A model generated the notes under the pieces. The model was not told the DNA's origin, made no database searches, and was given only the letters and a program-made list of their open reading frames with translations. The translations under genes and the position numbers were made by a program. From positions 76,705 through 140,704 of the forward strand of contig NZ_JBHUDG010000019.1 of assembly GCF_042678145.1 (NCBI RefSeq): a DNA stretch of 64,000 bases. Reading direction: 5' to 3'. Positions within the stretch are counted from its first letter, which is position 1. Each line of letters begins with the position of its first letter. Source of the DNA: Pseudopedobacter beijingensis (GTDB lineage: Bacteria; Bacteroidota; Bacteroidia; Sphingobacteriales; Sphingobacteriaceae). This document shows positions 17,243-26,188 of this stretch, one piece after another.

Positions 17243-18328
17243 TTAAACCTTTTCTTTTTGTAGTAAAGCGGGAATGGTCTTTAGTATGATTTTTAAATCC
17301 AGCCAAAGAGAGTAATTGGATGCATAAAAGTTATCCAGTTTTTTTCGTTCACGCTCTGAAATTTCTTTTTTACCTCTTTTGCTGATTTGCCAAAGTCCGG
17401 TTAGTCCGGCAGGACCTAAAAAGCGCATAGACCATTCATTGGTAGTTAACTTTTCAGCTTCATAAAGTGGTAAAGGTCTATTGCCTACTAAAGACATATC
17501 GCCTTTAAGTACGTTTACCAATTGAGGAAGTTCATCTATACTGGTGTTGCGTAAAAAAGAACCTAATTTAGTTACTCTTGGATCGTTTTGTACTTTAAAA
17601 AAAGCAGATTCTCCTTTATATTGGTTGTTTTTGGAAAGTTTTTCTACTTCTTTATCTGCGCCTTGACGCATAGATCTGAATTTGTAAAAATCGAATATTT
17701 TGTAGCCTGTGCCTACTCTTTTGCTGGTGTAAAATACAGGGCCTTTAGAATCTAACTTAATAAGTATGGCAACTAATAATAATAACGGACTGATTATTAA
17801 TAATGCTATTGACGACAGAAAAATATCAAGAAACCTTTTCCCCCAAGGGGTTTTGTAAATAGTTGTAGGTATTTGTGAAAGGTCTGTGATTTCTGATCTT
17901 AGCTGTTTGTAAAATGATAAAAACCTTAATCTCTGCTTTACATCATTAAAGAAAATAGGAGGTACATAACAATCGCTAACTCCTTGTTTTAGGGCTTTTT
18001 TAACAATAGCCGGATCTTTTTCCGTTAATAGGAATATCACTATTATATTTCTGGTAAGCCAGTTGCTTTTTAAACTGTCTACAAGTTGAAATACTTCGTG
18101 TTGTGTTTCTTGATTTACTTCTATAAGTATATTCGTATTGAGCTCATCTATCGAAAGATTTTGAGATGCTTCCTGAAGACTTTTTATAGAATCAAATTTT
18201 TTGAGGGAATACAATTCGGCAGGAAAGTCGTCTTCAATATTATGTTGATAATTTTCGGCATAATAAAACACGCTTAGAACAGAGTTCTCGGCTGAATAAT
18301 TTGGGCTATGTATGTTCTCGAATTGCAT
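17243..18328 (-). CDS. Sugar transferase (undecaprenyl-phosphate type) with N-terminal degenerate receiver domain
   Basis: A 361-aa fusion. The C-terminal half is a WbaP/PglC-type monotopic phosphoglycosyl transferase that puts the first sugar phosphate on undecaprenyl phosphate. It has a membrane anchor (about 167-190), KRVGTGYKIFDFYKFRSM, the catalytic Asp-Glu in SIDELPQL (D265/E266) and GDMSLVGNRPLP. The N-terminal ~135 residues read as a response-regulator receiver fold whose phospho-Asp position is Glu70 (ILIEVN), with the switch Thr kept (T102) and the Lys replaced by Pro (YVPPI). It lies 3 nt downstream of a genuine response-regulator gene. Likely role: initiation of exopolysaccharide synthesis. 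Confidence 0.88.
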   Translation of the reverse strand: MQFENIHSPNYSAENSVLSVFYYAENYQHNIEDDFPAELYSLKKFDSIKSLQEASQNLSIDELNTNILIEVNQETQHEVFQLVDSLKSNWLTRNIIVIFLLTEKDPAIVKKALKQGVSDCYVPPIFFNDVKQRLRFLSFYKQLRSEITDLSQIPTTIYKTPWGKRFLDIFLSSIALLIISPLLLLVAILIKLDSKGPVFYTSKRVGTGYKIFDFYKFRSMRQGADKEVEKLSKNNQYKGESAFFKVQNDPRVTKLGSFLRNTSIDELPQLVNVLKGDMSLVGNRPLPLYEAEKLTTNEWSMRFLGPAGLTGLWQISKRGKKEISERERKKLDNFYASNYSLWLDLKIILKTIPALLQKEKV

Positions 18329-18331
18329 GCT

Positions 18332-18727
18332 CTAATTTAGAAGCTTTTTTATTCTTTCTTTTAATATTGTTGGGTTAAACGGTTTAGAAACTAATCCGTT
18401 TATGTTGTACGGTATTGCAGTATTAATTTTTTCTAATGTATCTGACCCGGATAAAACAATAATAGGAATATCTCTGTAGTATCCACTGATTTTTACAAGT
18501 TTTACAAAATCAGCACCGTCAAAATAAGGCATTTCCAGATCAGAAATAATTAAATCTGGGATATTACCACTATCTAACCAGCTTAAAGCATCAAAACCGT
18601 TGCTTTTGATAATTAGGTCGTATTCGTCTTTTAAAATAAATTCTAACAGCTTAAGTATGGTGATTTCGTCATCTACTACGAGAATCTTTTTTTTTGCATT
18701 AACTCCTTTATTCTTAGAAACACTCAT
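18332..18727 (-). CDS. Single-domain response regulator
   Basis: A 131-aa CheY-like receiver with no output domain. The phosphorylation site is D63 in ISDLEMPYFDG, with acidic D19/D20 in LVVDDE, S93 in VLSGSD and K115 in VSKPF, so it should be phosphorylatable. No histidine kinase is nearby. It is immediately upstream (3-nt gap) of a sugar transferase carrying a degenerate receiver, so the two are probably co-translated and may act together on polysaccharide initiation (inference). Confidence 0.92.
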   Translation of the reverse strand: MSVSKNKGVNAKKKILVVDDEITILKLLEFILKDEYDLIIKSNGFDALSWLDSGNIPDLIISDLEMPYFDGADFVKLVKISGYYRDIPIIVLSGSDTLEKINTAIPYNINGLVSKPFNPTILKERIKKLLN

Positions 18728-18956
18728 TTTAATGAATACTTTAACCTAACTATACATAAACAATGCCTTAAACATGATTACTACAGAAATGTTGCTAAAT
18801 CAATATTAAATAATCAAATGTTTCAGGTTTGTATCTGATTCATTTTTACAAAAGTAGCTTTTATGTATTTAAACTTAAAATATGTATATATCTTCTATTT
18901 TGTGAGTTTGTGTTGTTTTGTTGATTTATTTTCCTGTGTTGGGTAAGTTTTTTCTC

Positions 18957-18985
18957 AAAAAAAAGAGGGAGATAATTCTCCCTCT
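18957..18985 (-). terminator. Intrinsic terminator of pyrG-yidC
   Basis: GAGGGAGA and TCTCCCTC form an 8-bp GC-rich stem with a 4-nt loop at 18965-18984. On the minus strand it is followed by eight Ts, just past the yidC stop. Confidence 0.9.
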
Positions 18986-18990
18986 TCGTC

Positions 18991-20781
18991 TTATTTTTTA
19001 TTTTTTTGCTGTTGTTGCATCTGCTGTTGCTGTCTCATCATGTCTTCCAGTTTTTTCTGAAAACCACTTTTCTTTTTAGAAGTTTCGGGTTTCTTTTTAT
19101 ATTCCTGGATTTGTGCATGTATTTTATCATCGTTCACAAATCTTCTGATTAGAATTTGTTGGGTAAATGTGAGAATGTTAGCACAGAAATAATAATAGTT
19201 TAATCCGGAAGGATAAGAATTCAACACTCCAAAGAAAATTAGAGGTGTGATATATCCAATGTACTTCATTTGTCCCTGTACATTAGAGGTTTGGTTATTG
19301 AAATAAGTATATATCAGTGTAGATGCCGTCATTAATAAACACATTAAACTGATATGATCCCAACCTAATAAAGGTATTGCAGGAAATTTGATAAGATCAT
19401 CATAAGTCGATAAATCTTTCATCCATAAAAAGCTCTCGTGTCTTAACTCAAATAAGTTAGGGAAGAAATAGAAGAAAGCAAGGATAAAAGGCATTTGAAA
19501 CAATAAAGGTAAACATCCACCTAAAGGATTAACGCCTGCTTGTTTATATAACTTAAGGTATTCTTGTTGTAATAGAGCTTGGTTATCTTCACCTACTTTA
19601 GCTTTTATTTCATCCATTTCCGGTTTTAATACCCGCATCTTAGCCATAGATAGGTAAGATTTGTAAGTGAAAGGGAAAAGTACTGTTTTTAAGATAAGGG
19701 TAAGTAGAAGGATAATTAATCCGTAGCTAAGGTTAAAGTTGTTAAAGAAATTGAATATAGGTAATACCAAATATCTATTTATCCATTTCAATGGACCCCA
19801 ACCCATTTTTACCTGTTTCTCTAAATCATGTCCTTGATCTTTTAACTGACTAAATTTGTTATTTCCAAAATAGAAAGAAAAGTTGTAAGTGTTAACATCT
19901 AAAGGCTTGTATGCCAGACTTAATTTAGTATTGTATTTTTTTACAATATCATTTGCTGCAGATGTTTCTACTTTTGTGTTTACTTTTCCAAAACCATCGT
20001 TAGAAATAATAGCTGTAGAGAAGAAGTGTTGTTTAAAAGATATCCAGTTGATTTTCTTATCCTCTAAAGATTTTTCATCACTTTCTGTTTCGCTCAGATG
20101 ATCTACATCGCCGTCAAGAGTTCTGTAATAAATGGTAGAATAGTGTCTTTCGTTTTTAATGTCTTTCTCTTGTTGTAAAAGACTGGTTCCCCAAATCATG
20201 TTCAAATCTGTAGTTGAACCGGGGATTTTTTGACTATATCCTTTTAAAGCAATATTAAACTCAACCTGATTGCTTCCATTTTCTAAAGTATAGGTGTAAT
20301 CAATATAAGAACCATCAGTTTCGGCATATCTGTAGGTTACTTTGTTAGGTAAAGAATCTACTCTGGAAAAAAACAAATTATTGGTATTAACCTGTTTGCC
20401 GTTGCTGATAAATTCTAGGCCAAAATTAGCATTCTTGAAAAGTACAACCGGTTTGCCCTGATAATCTGTTTCAGTTTTAATTTCTGAACCTACTATTTTA
20501 CCACCTACATTAGATAGTGATAGCTTTATTTTATCATTTTCTAAAAAACTGATGGCTTCAGTTTGGATAGCACTGCTTAAAGTAGAATCACCTAAAATAA
20601 CTTGGTTATTTTGAGGTTTTTGTTGACCTTGTGGCGTAGCTACTATTGATTTTGCTTTTGCCAAGGAGTCTTGTAGTGCCTTTTCTTTCTTAATTTCCTC
20701 TTCAGAAGGTTTTAGAAGGAAGGTAGATCCTACAAGGATGATTAAAATAAGGAATAACCCCGTGAAAGTATTTTTATCCAT
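18991..20781 (-). CDS. yidC: Membrane protein insertase YidC
   Basis: Inner-membrane insertase for Sec-dependent and independent membrane proteins. The 596-aa protein has an N-terminal signal-anchor (residues 6-23), a large periplasmic beta-rich domain (about 30-345) and the conserved five-TM core (about 350-560). The core includes YGLIILLLTLILKTVLFPFTY, LYKQAGVNPLGGCLPLLFQM and the GLNYYYFCANILTF region. A Gln/Met/Lys-rich tail ends the protein. It is 25 nt downstream of pyrG and followed by a strong terminator, so pyrG-yidC forms an operon. Confidence 0.97.
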   Translation of the reverse strand: MDKNTFTGLFLILIILVGSTFLLKPSEEEIKKEKALQDSLAKAKSIVATPQGQQKPQNNQVILGDSTLSSAIQTEAISFLENDKIKLSLSNVGGKIVGSEIKTETDYQGKPVVLFKNANFGLEFISNGKQVNTNNLFFSRVDSLPNKVTYRYAETDGSYIDYTYTLENGSNQVEFNIALKGYSQKIPGSTTDLNMIWGTSLLQQEKDIKNERHYSTIYYRTLDGDVDHLSETESDEKSLEDKKINWISFKQHFFSTAIISNDGFGKVNTKVETSAANDIVKKYNTKLSLAYKPLDVNTYNFSFYFGNNKFSQLKDQGHDLEKQVKMGWGPLKWINRYLVLPIFNFFNNFNLSYGLIILLLTLILKTVLFPFTYKSYLSMAKMRVLKPEMDEIKAKVGEDNQALLQQEYLKLYKQAGVNPLGGCLPLLFQMPFILAFFYFFPNLFELRHESFLWMKDLSTYDDLIKFPAIPLLGWDHISLMCLLMTASTLIYTYFNNQTSNVQGQMKYIGYITPLIFFGVLNSYPSGLNYYYFCANILTFTQQILIRRFVNDDKIHAQIQEYKKKPETSKKKSGFQKKLEDMMRQQQQMQQQQKNKK

Positions 20782-20806
20782 TATATATTATTGTATAATT
20801 TCTTTT

Positions 20807-22420
20807 TTAGTTTTTCTTTTTTGAATATTCTAATGAAGCTGCTACAAATTTAACAAAAAGAGGATGCGGATTTGCAACAGTCGATTTTAATTCCGGGTGA
20901 AATTGAGAAGCCACAAAGAATGGATGGTTTTTTAACTCTACAATTTCAACCAGGCCGTTTTCAGGATTTAATCCAGAAGCAATCATCCCGGCCTCTTCAT
21001 ATTGTGATAAATATTTGTTGTTAAACTCGTATCTGTGCCTATGACGTTCAGAGATTTTACTTTTACCATAAATAACATGTGCTTTTGTTCCTTTTTTTAG
21101 TTCGCAAGGATAAGCTCCTAATCTCATGGTTCCGCCTTTAGCAGTTATGTTTTTTTGATCTTCCATGATGGTGATAACCGGATGAGGAGTATGCTCATTC
21201 ATTTCGGTACTATGGGCATCTTTGAGGCCTAAAACATTTCTACCAAATTCTATAACGGCACATTGCATACCCAAACATATCCCAAAGAAAGGAATATTAT
21301 TCTCTCTGATATATTTTATGGCATAAATTTTACCATCAATACCGCGTTCTCCAAAACCTGGAGCTACCAAAACCCCATCAAGTTTAGAAAGTTTAGATTT
21401 TACATTTTCCTCATTTAAGCTTTCGGAATGTATCCATTCAACCTTTACTTTACATTCATTAGTGGCGCCTGCATGTATAAAAGCTTCGATAATTGACTTA
21501 TAAGCGTCAGGAAGCTCTACATATTTTCCAATTAAACCCACTTTTACCTCGGCAGTAGGGTTTTTCAGTTTACCTAAAAACTCTTTCCATTTTTCAAGAT
21601 CAGGTTCGTTTTTGGTCGGAAGTTTCAATTTCGCCAATATAGTACGGTCTAACTGTTCTTTTAACATTAATAAAGGAACATCATAAATAGTACTGGCATC
21701 GGCAGATTCTATAACAGCATTTAGATTTACGTTACAGAATTGAGCAATTTTCTTTCTAAGGTCGTGTCCCAAAGGATGTTCTGTTCTGCAAACCAGAATG
21801 TCTGGTTGTATACCGTATTCCAAAAGCATTTTTACCGAGTGCTGCGTTGGTTTTGTTTTTAACTCGCCAGCAGCAGCCAGAAAAGGTACTAAAGTTAAAT
21901 GGATAACGATGGCATCATGAGCACCTGCTTCCCATTTAAACTGTCTAACAGCTTCTATATAGGGGAGAGATTCAATATCACCTACGGTTCCACCTAATTC
22001 TGTTATAACAATATCGTAGTCTCCGGTTTCGCCCAACAAACGCATATTGTGTTTAATTTCGTCGGTGATGTGCGGAATAACCTGAACTGTTTTTCCTAAA
22101 TATTCTCCCTTTCTTTCTTTACTGATAACGTTTTGGTAGATTCTACCAGTAGTAATGTTGTTTGCCTGAGAAGTAGGGGTATTTAAAAAACGTTCGTAAT
22201 GACCAAGGTCAAGATCTGTTTCTGCACCATCTTCGGTAACAAAACATTCACCATGCTCATATGGATTTAAGGTTCCCGGATCGATATTAATGTAAGGATC
22301 GAATTTCTGAATGGTTACTCTGTAACCTCTTGCTTGTAAAAGCTTGGCTAATGATGCGGAAATAATACCTTTCCCTAAAGACGATGTAACGCCTCCCGTA
22401 ACGAAAATATACTTAGTCAT
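20807..22420 (-). CDS. pyrG: CTP synthase
   Basis: Makes CTP from UTP using ATP and glutamine-derived ammonia. The 537-aa enzyme has an N-terminal amidoligase domain starting KYIFVTGGVTSSLGKGI with the P-loop-like motif. The C-terminal class I glutamine amidotransferase has its catalytic Cys in FGICLGMQCAVIEF (near residue 383) and the His/Glu in SQFHPELKS. The length is normal and all key residues are intact. A candidate -7 element lies about 75 nt upstream. Confidence 0.98.
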   Translation of the reverse strand: MTKYIFVTGGVTSSLGKGIISASLAKLLQARGYRVTIQKFDPYINIDPGTLNPYEHGECFVTEDGAETDLDLGHYERFLNTPTSQANNITTGRIYQNVISKERKGEYLGKTVQVIPHITDEIKHNMRLLGETGDYDIVITELGGTVGDIESLPYIEAVRQFKWEAGAHDAIVIHLTLVPFLAAAGELKTKPTQHSVKMLLEYGIQPDILVCRTEHPLGHDLRKKIAQFCNVNLNAVIESADASTIYDVPLLMLKEQLDRTILAKLKLPTKNEPDLEKWKEFLGKLKNPTAEVKVGLIGKYVELPDAYKSIIEAFIHAGATNECKVKVEWIHSESLNEENVKSKLSKLDGVLVAPGFGERGIDGKIYAIKYIRENNIPFFGICLGMQCAVIEFGRNVLGLKDAHSTEMNEHTPHPVITIMEDQKNITAKGGTMRLGAYPCELKKGTKAHVIYGKSKISERHRHRYEFNNKYLSQYEEAGMIASGLNPENGLVEIVELKNHPFFVASQFHPELKSTVANPHPLFVKFVAASLEYSKKKN

Positions 22421-22767
22421 GATGGATTTCTATAAAGATTCAGTGCAATTCTTTCTAATCTAGAACCAAAATCTGAATCTTTTTGTACGGGGTTCAAAAG
22501 TAGAGTTTTTTTTCGAAAGTAAAAAACCAAAAAAGTATTTTTAATGGTCAAAATATCCACATTTTTTATCGGTAATGATTGTTTGTTCTATTAATAGAAC
22601 GTTTACGTAAAAAACTCAATTATTGCGTTTTTTTGAGAAAGAATAATGTATATAGTAAGGATGAAGGAGCTTTAGTTTGTTAAATATTGTTGAAAGACAG
22701 GTGCTGAGTGATTATTTCTAAAACCTGTTTTTTTGGCTTACTTTTGAGCAAAAATAAAGTTTAGCAA
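22421..22767. other. 347-bp divergent intergenic region between pyrG and an acidic hypothetical gene
   Basis: It holds a -7 element for pyrG on the minus strand (TACTTTTG at 22495-22502), a perfect 16-bp palindrome GTTCTATTAATAGAAC (22585-22600) directly followed by the palindrome TTTACGTAAA (22602-22611), and a promoter for the + strand gene at 22715-22746. No reading frame of note was seen. Confidence 0.55.
22715..22746 (+). promoter_or_regulatory. Candidate promoter of the acidic hypothetical gene
   Basis: TTTC at 22715-22718 (one mismatch to TTTG), 20 nt spacing, then TACTTTTG at 22739-22746, a full match to TAnnTTTG. The predicted leader is about 15 nt. Confidence 0.55.
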
Positions 22768-23202
22768 ATGAATCAGGTATATAGAACCTTATTACTAAGA
22801 TATCAAAACTATTTATTGGAATTTTTTCAGCTGATAGAAGACAAATCGTTAATTGAAGAGGATTCTGCAGAAGAAGCTAATGAAATTAGAGCATTTTTAG
22901 AAAATCTTCCTGATATGGGAAGCGAATTTGAAATCTCATTTTCTATATCTAAACAAACTGGTGGATTGGTAACTGCCTGGGATGCGGATATAAGTGATGA
23001 AGGCTTTAGTGTAAGATCGTTTTCTACTGATGATAATTTAGAAGAAGTTAATGAGTGGTATTTGCATTATCATGATTCTACTCAGGAATACGAAGGGAAT
23101 TTATTTACTGATGGCGATTGGGATCTTTTTCTGGAAGAAATAGCTGATTTGGATGAATATGAAGGAGGAAAGCTTTCTGCAAGTTTAAGCTATAAATGTT
23201 AA
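22768..23202 (+). CDS. Acidic hypothetical protein
   Basis: A 144-aa strongly acidic soluble protein with no signal peptide or TM helix; I do not recognise the family. It starts with a basic/aromatic helix (NQVYRTLLLRYQNYLLEFFQ), then an Asp/Glu-rich middle and a C-terminal stretch with repeated DLDEYEGG-type turns. It has its own well-formed promoter and a start codon fitting it, which supports a real gene. The second + strand gene (23283) is 80 nt downstream but encodes a secreted protein, so a functional link is unclear. Confidence 0.75.
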   Translation: MNQVYRTLLLRYQNYLLEFFQLIEDKSLIEEDSAEEANEIRAFLENLPDMGSEFEISFSISKQTGGLVTAWDADISDEGFSVRSFSTDDNLEEVNEWYLHYHDSTQEYEGNLFTDGDWDLFLEEIADLDEYEGGKLSASLSYKC

Positions 23203-23282
23203 AAAGTCTTAAAATCTGTAAATAGTTTAAACCTTTTTAGTAGATGTTCATCTTAAAGAGTATCAACTTAAAATGAATAAAA

Positions 23283-23747
23283 ATGAAAAGGTCAATCTTA
23301 AAAATCACATCAGTTCTGTTGTTGGTAACAGCAGTTGGTTTTCAATCAAAAGCTCAGGATAGGGCAGAAAGAAGAAAAAATGCTCAGTCAAATACAGAAA
23401 TGCAGGGAAAAGCAGGAGGCATGCAGCAAAGAGGTGGATTTAATATTCCAAATGCTACAGAAGAACAAAAAGCCTTATTGAAAAATCTGAATGAAAAGAG
23501 AGAGCAGCAACAAAAAGATCTGGAGGCAACCTATACTGATAAACAAAAAGAAATAGCAGCAAATGCTTCAATGAATTTCAGAGAAAAAAGACAGGCTTTG
23601 GAGTCAAGCTACACAGATTCACAAAAACAGTTACAAGCAAAATATAGAGAAGAATTGAAAACGGAGAGAGAAAAATTGAATAAAACTTTAACTGATGCTC
23701 AAAAAGAATCTATGAGAGGCGGAAATATGAGAGGTGGAAATAGATAA
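23283..23747 (+). CDS. Secreted coiled-coil protein, Spy/DUF4890-like, function unknown
   Basis: A 154-aa protein with a clear signal peptide (MKRSILKITSVLLLVTAVGF, cleavage after SKA) and a highly charged Gln/Glu/Lys/Arg helical region. Two related segments, LEATYTDKQKEIAANASMN and LESSYTDSQKQLQAKYREE, look like an internal repeat. The C-terminus is Gly/Arg/Met-rich (RGGNMRGGNR). The overall look resembles periplasmic Spy-like or DUF4890 small proteins, but I cannot assign a family firmly. It is followed by a strong terminator, so the transcript ends here. Confidence 0.78.
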   Translation: MKRSILKITSVLLLVTAVGFQSKAQDRAERRKNAQSNTEMQGKAGGMQQRGGFNIPNATEEQKALLKNLNEKREQQQKDLEATYTDKQKEIAANASMNFREKRQALESSYTDSQKQLQAKYREELKTEREKLNKTLTDAQKESMRGGNMRGGNR

Positions 23748-23768
23748 GTCCGTAATAAATAGTTTTTT

Positions 23769-23806
23769 ATACCGCTTTATCTGAATTGATAAAGCGGTAT
23801 TTTTGT
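23769..23806 (+). terminator. Intrinsic terminator after the secreted coiled-coil gene
   Basis: ATACCGCTTTATC and GATAAAGCGGTAT form a perfect 13-bp stem with a 6-nt loop, followed by TTTTTG. Confidence 0.92.
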
Positions 23807-23901
23807 TTTATGTGGTTAGATGGATGTAACGTTTTTGTTTGTAAGTGATTGATGCGAGAATAAAAATTTGATTATCAAAGAAAATAACTGATATAAAAGA
23901 G

Positions 23902-23909
23902 TATTTTTG
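23902..23909 (+). promoter_or_regulatory. -7 element of pnp
   Basis: TATTTTTG matches TAnnTTTG, ending 20 nt before the pnp ATG. A TTTG exists upstream but too far away (31 nt) to be a proper -33 element. Confidence 0.5.
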
Positions 23910-23928
23910 TGCCGAATAAATAAGAATT

Positions 23929-26118
23929 ATGAGTTTAAATGTAATTAATAAGTCGATAGATCTAGGCGATGGCCGTATTATCGAGATCGAAACCGGAAAG
24001 CTGGCAAAACAGGCTGATGGATCGGTTGTCGTTAAACAAGGTAATACGATGCTGTTGGCTACAGTTGTATCCAATAAAGAGGCGAGAGAAGGTGTCGACT
24101 TCCTTCCTTTATCAGTAGATTATCAAGAAAAATATGCGGCAAGTGGTCGTATACCAGGTGGTTTCTTACGTCGTGAAGCAAGATTGTCTGATTATGAGGT
24201 GTTAATCTCAAGATTGGTAGATAGAGCTTTAAGACCGTTGTTTCCTGAGGATTATCATGCGGAAACTCAGGTGATGATTAGTTTGATTTCATCAGACGAA
24301 AACATTATGCCTGATGCATTGGCAGGTTTGGCTGCTTCGGCTGCTATAGCAGTTTCTGATATTCCATTTAACGGACCAATTTCAGAAGTTCGTGTAGCTA
24401 AAATAGACGGTCAGCTAGTAATTAATCCTTTAAGAAGTGATTTAGAAAGAGCTACTTTAGAGTTTATTGTAGCCGGTTCTGAAAAGGATATTAACATGGT
24501 TGAAGGTGAGTCTAACGAGATTCAGGAAAGTGAATTGGTAGAAGCTATCCAGTTTGCACATGAAGCCATTAAAAAGCAAGTTGCTATTCAGAAAGAATTG
24601 ACAATTGCTACCGGAAAAACAGAAAAAAGAACATATTGTCACGAAAATTCAGATTTAGAGTTAAAAGACAAGGTTTATGCAGCAACTTATGATAAAGTTT
24701 ATGCAGTAGCTAAAGCTCAATTACCTAAACACGAAAGATCTGATGCTTTTGCTACTATATATGGCGATTTTGAGGCAACTTTAGGTGAAGAACTTGAAGA
24801 TAGCATAGTGTTTTTGGCTAAAAAATATTTCCATGATGTTCAGTACGATGCGGTTCGTAACTTACTGTTAAATGAAAATGTTCGTTTAGACGGAAGAAAT
24901 TCAAAGCAGATACGTCCAATTTGGAGCGAGATTAATTATTTGCCATCAGCTCACGGATCATCAGTTTTTACAAGAGGAGAAACACAATCATTAACAACCG
25001 TAACTTTAGGTTCTAAAGACGATGAACAAATGATTGATGGAGCATTTATTTCGGGTTATAACCGTTTTATGTTGCATTATAACTTCCCGGCTTTCTCAAC
25101 AGGAGAGGCTCGTCCTAACAGAGGAGTGGGGAGAAGAGAAGTAGGTCACGGAAACCTGGCTATGAGAGCTATTAAAAAAGTGCTTCCTTCAGAATTAGAA
25201 AACCCTTATGTAATTCGTATAGTTTCAGATATTCTAGAATCAAACGGTTCATCTTCTATGGCAACTGTTTGTGCGGGAACTCTGGCTTTAATGGATGCTG
25301 GTGTAAAAATCAGTTCTCCGGTTTCAGGTATTGCAATGGGTTTAATTTCTGACGAGAAAACTGGTAAATATGCTATTTTATCAGACATTCTTGGTGATGA
25401 AGATCACTTAGGTGATATGGACTTTAAAGTTACAGGAACCAAAAATGGTATTACTGCTTGCCAAATGGATTTGAAAGTGAACGGACTTTCTTACGAAGTA
25501 CTTACAGAAGCTTTAAATCAGGCAAAAGATGGTCGTCTGCATATCCTTGGAGAAATGGAGAAAACAATCTCTGCTCCGAGAGAAGATTACAAACCACATA
25601 CCCCAAGAATAGTTGCTTTTACTATTGATAAAGAATTTATAGGTGCTGTTATAGGTCCTGGAGGTAAAATTATTCAGGAAATGCAGCGTGAAACTGGTGC
25701 AACTATTTCTATTGAAGAAAAAGATAATAAAGGTGTTGTACAGGTTTTTGCAAGTAACAAAGATTCTTTGGATAGCGCTGTATCAAGAATAAAAGCAATT
25801 GTTGTAAAACCCGAAGTAGGTGAGGTGTATGAAGGTAAAGTGAAATCAATAATGCCTTTTGGTGCTTTTGTTGAAATTTTACCAGGTAAAGATGGTTTAT
25901 TGCATATTTCTGAAATAGATTGGAAACGTTACGAATCTATGGATGGTTTGTTTAAAGTAGGCGATGAGGTAAGAGTGAAACTTCTGGATATAGATAAACA
26001 AGGTAAATTAAAATTATCAAGAAAGGTATTATTACCTAGACCTCCAAAAGAGGAAAATAAAGAAAAAAAGGAAAAATCAGGTGATGAAACATCGGCAGAA
26101 ACTAAAACTGCAGAATAA
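23929..26118 (+). CDS. pnp: Polyribonucleotide nucleotidyltransferase (PNPase)
   Basis: Phosphorolytic 3'-5' exoribonuclease for mRNA turnover. The 729-aa protein has two RNase PH domains (about 10-225 and 320-540) joined by a helical linker, a KH domain with IGPGGKIIQEMQ near residue 572, and an S1 domain from about residue 630 (GEVYEGKVKSIMPFGAFVE). The active-site region LSDILGDEDHLGDMDFKVTG is intact. The C-terminal tail is Lys/Glu-rich. It has its own promoter and terminator and is unlinked from rpsO, which lies 9.5 kb upstream on the same strand. Confidence 0.98.
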   Translation: MSLNVINKSIDLGDGRIIEIETGKLAKQADGSVVVKQGNTMLLATVVSNKEAREGVDFLPLSVDYQEKYAASGRIPGGFLRREARLSDYEVLISRLVDRALRPLFPEDYHAETQVMISLISSDENIMPDALAGLAASAAIAVSDIPFNGPISEVRVAKIDGQLVINPLRSDLERATLEFIVAGSEKDINMVEGESNEIQESELVEAIQFAHEAIKKQVAIQKELTIATGKTEKRTYCHENSDLELKDKVYAATYDKVYAVAKAQLPKHERSDAFATIYGDFEATLGEELEDSIVFLAKKYFHDVQYDAVRNLLLNENVRLDGRNSKQIRPIWSEINYLPSAHGSSVFTRGETQSLTTVTLGSKDDEQMIDGAFISGYNRFMLHYNFPAFSTGEARPNRGVGRREVGHGNLAMRAIKKVLPSELENPYVIRIVSDILESNGSSSMATVCAGTLALMDAGVKISSPVSGIAMGLISDEKTGKYAILSDILGDEDHLGDMDFKVTGTKNGITACQMDLKVNGLSYEVLTEALNQAKDGRLHILGEMEKTISAPREDYKPHTPRIVAFTIDKEFIGAVIGPGGKIIQEMQRETGATISIEEKDNKGVVQVFASNKDSLDSAVSRIKAIVVKPEVGEVYEGKVKSIMPFGAFVEILPGKDGLLHISEIDWKRYESMDGLFKVGDEVRVKLLDIDKQGKLKLSRKVLLPRPPKEENKEKKEKSGDETSAETKTAE

Positions 26119-26140
26119 TAAAACCAGAATTTTACTAAAT

Positions 26141-26181
26141 AAAAAAAGCGTGTCTGAATAATTTAGATACGCTTTTTTATT
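26141..26181. terminator. Bidirectional terminator, pnp / PorE-like gene
   Basis: AAAAAAAGCGTGTCTGAA and TTTAGATACGCTTTTTT pair with one G-U, and both outer flanks are A/T runs. It lies between convergent genes. Confidence 0.88.
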
Positions 26182-26188
26182 TGAAGGG

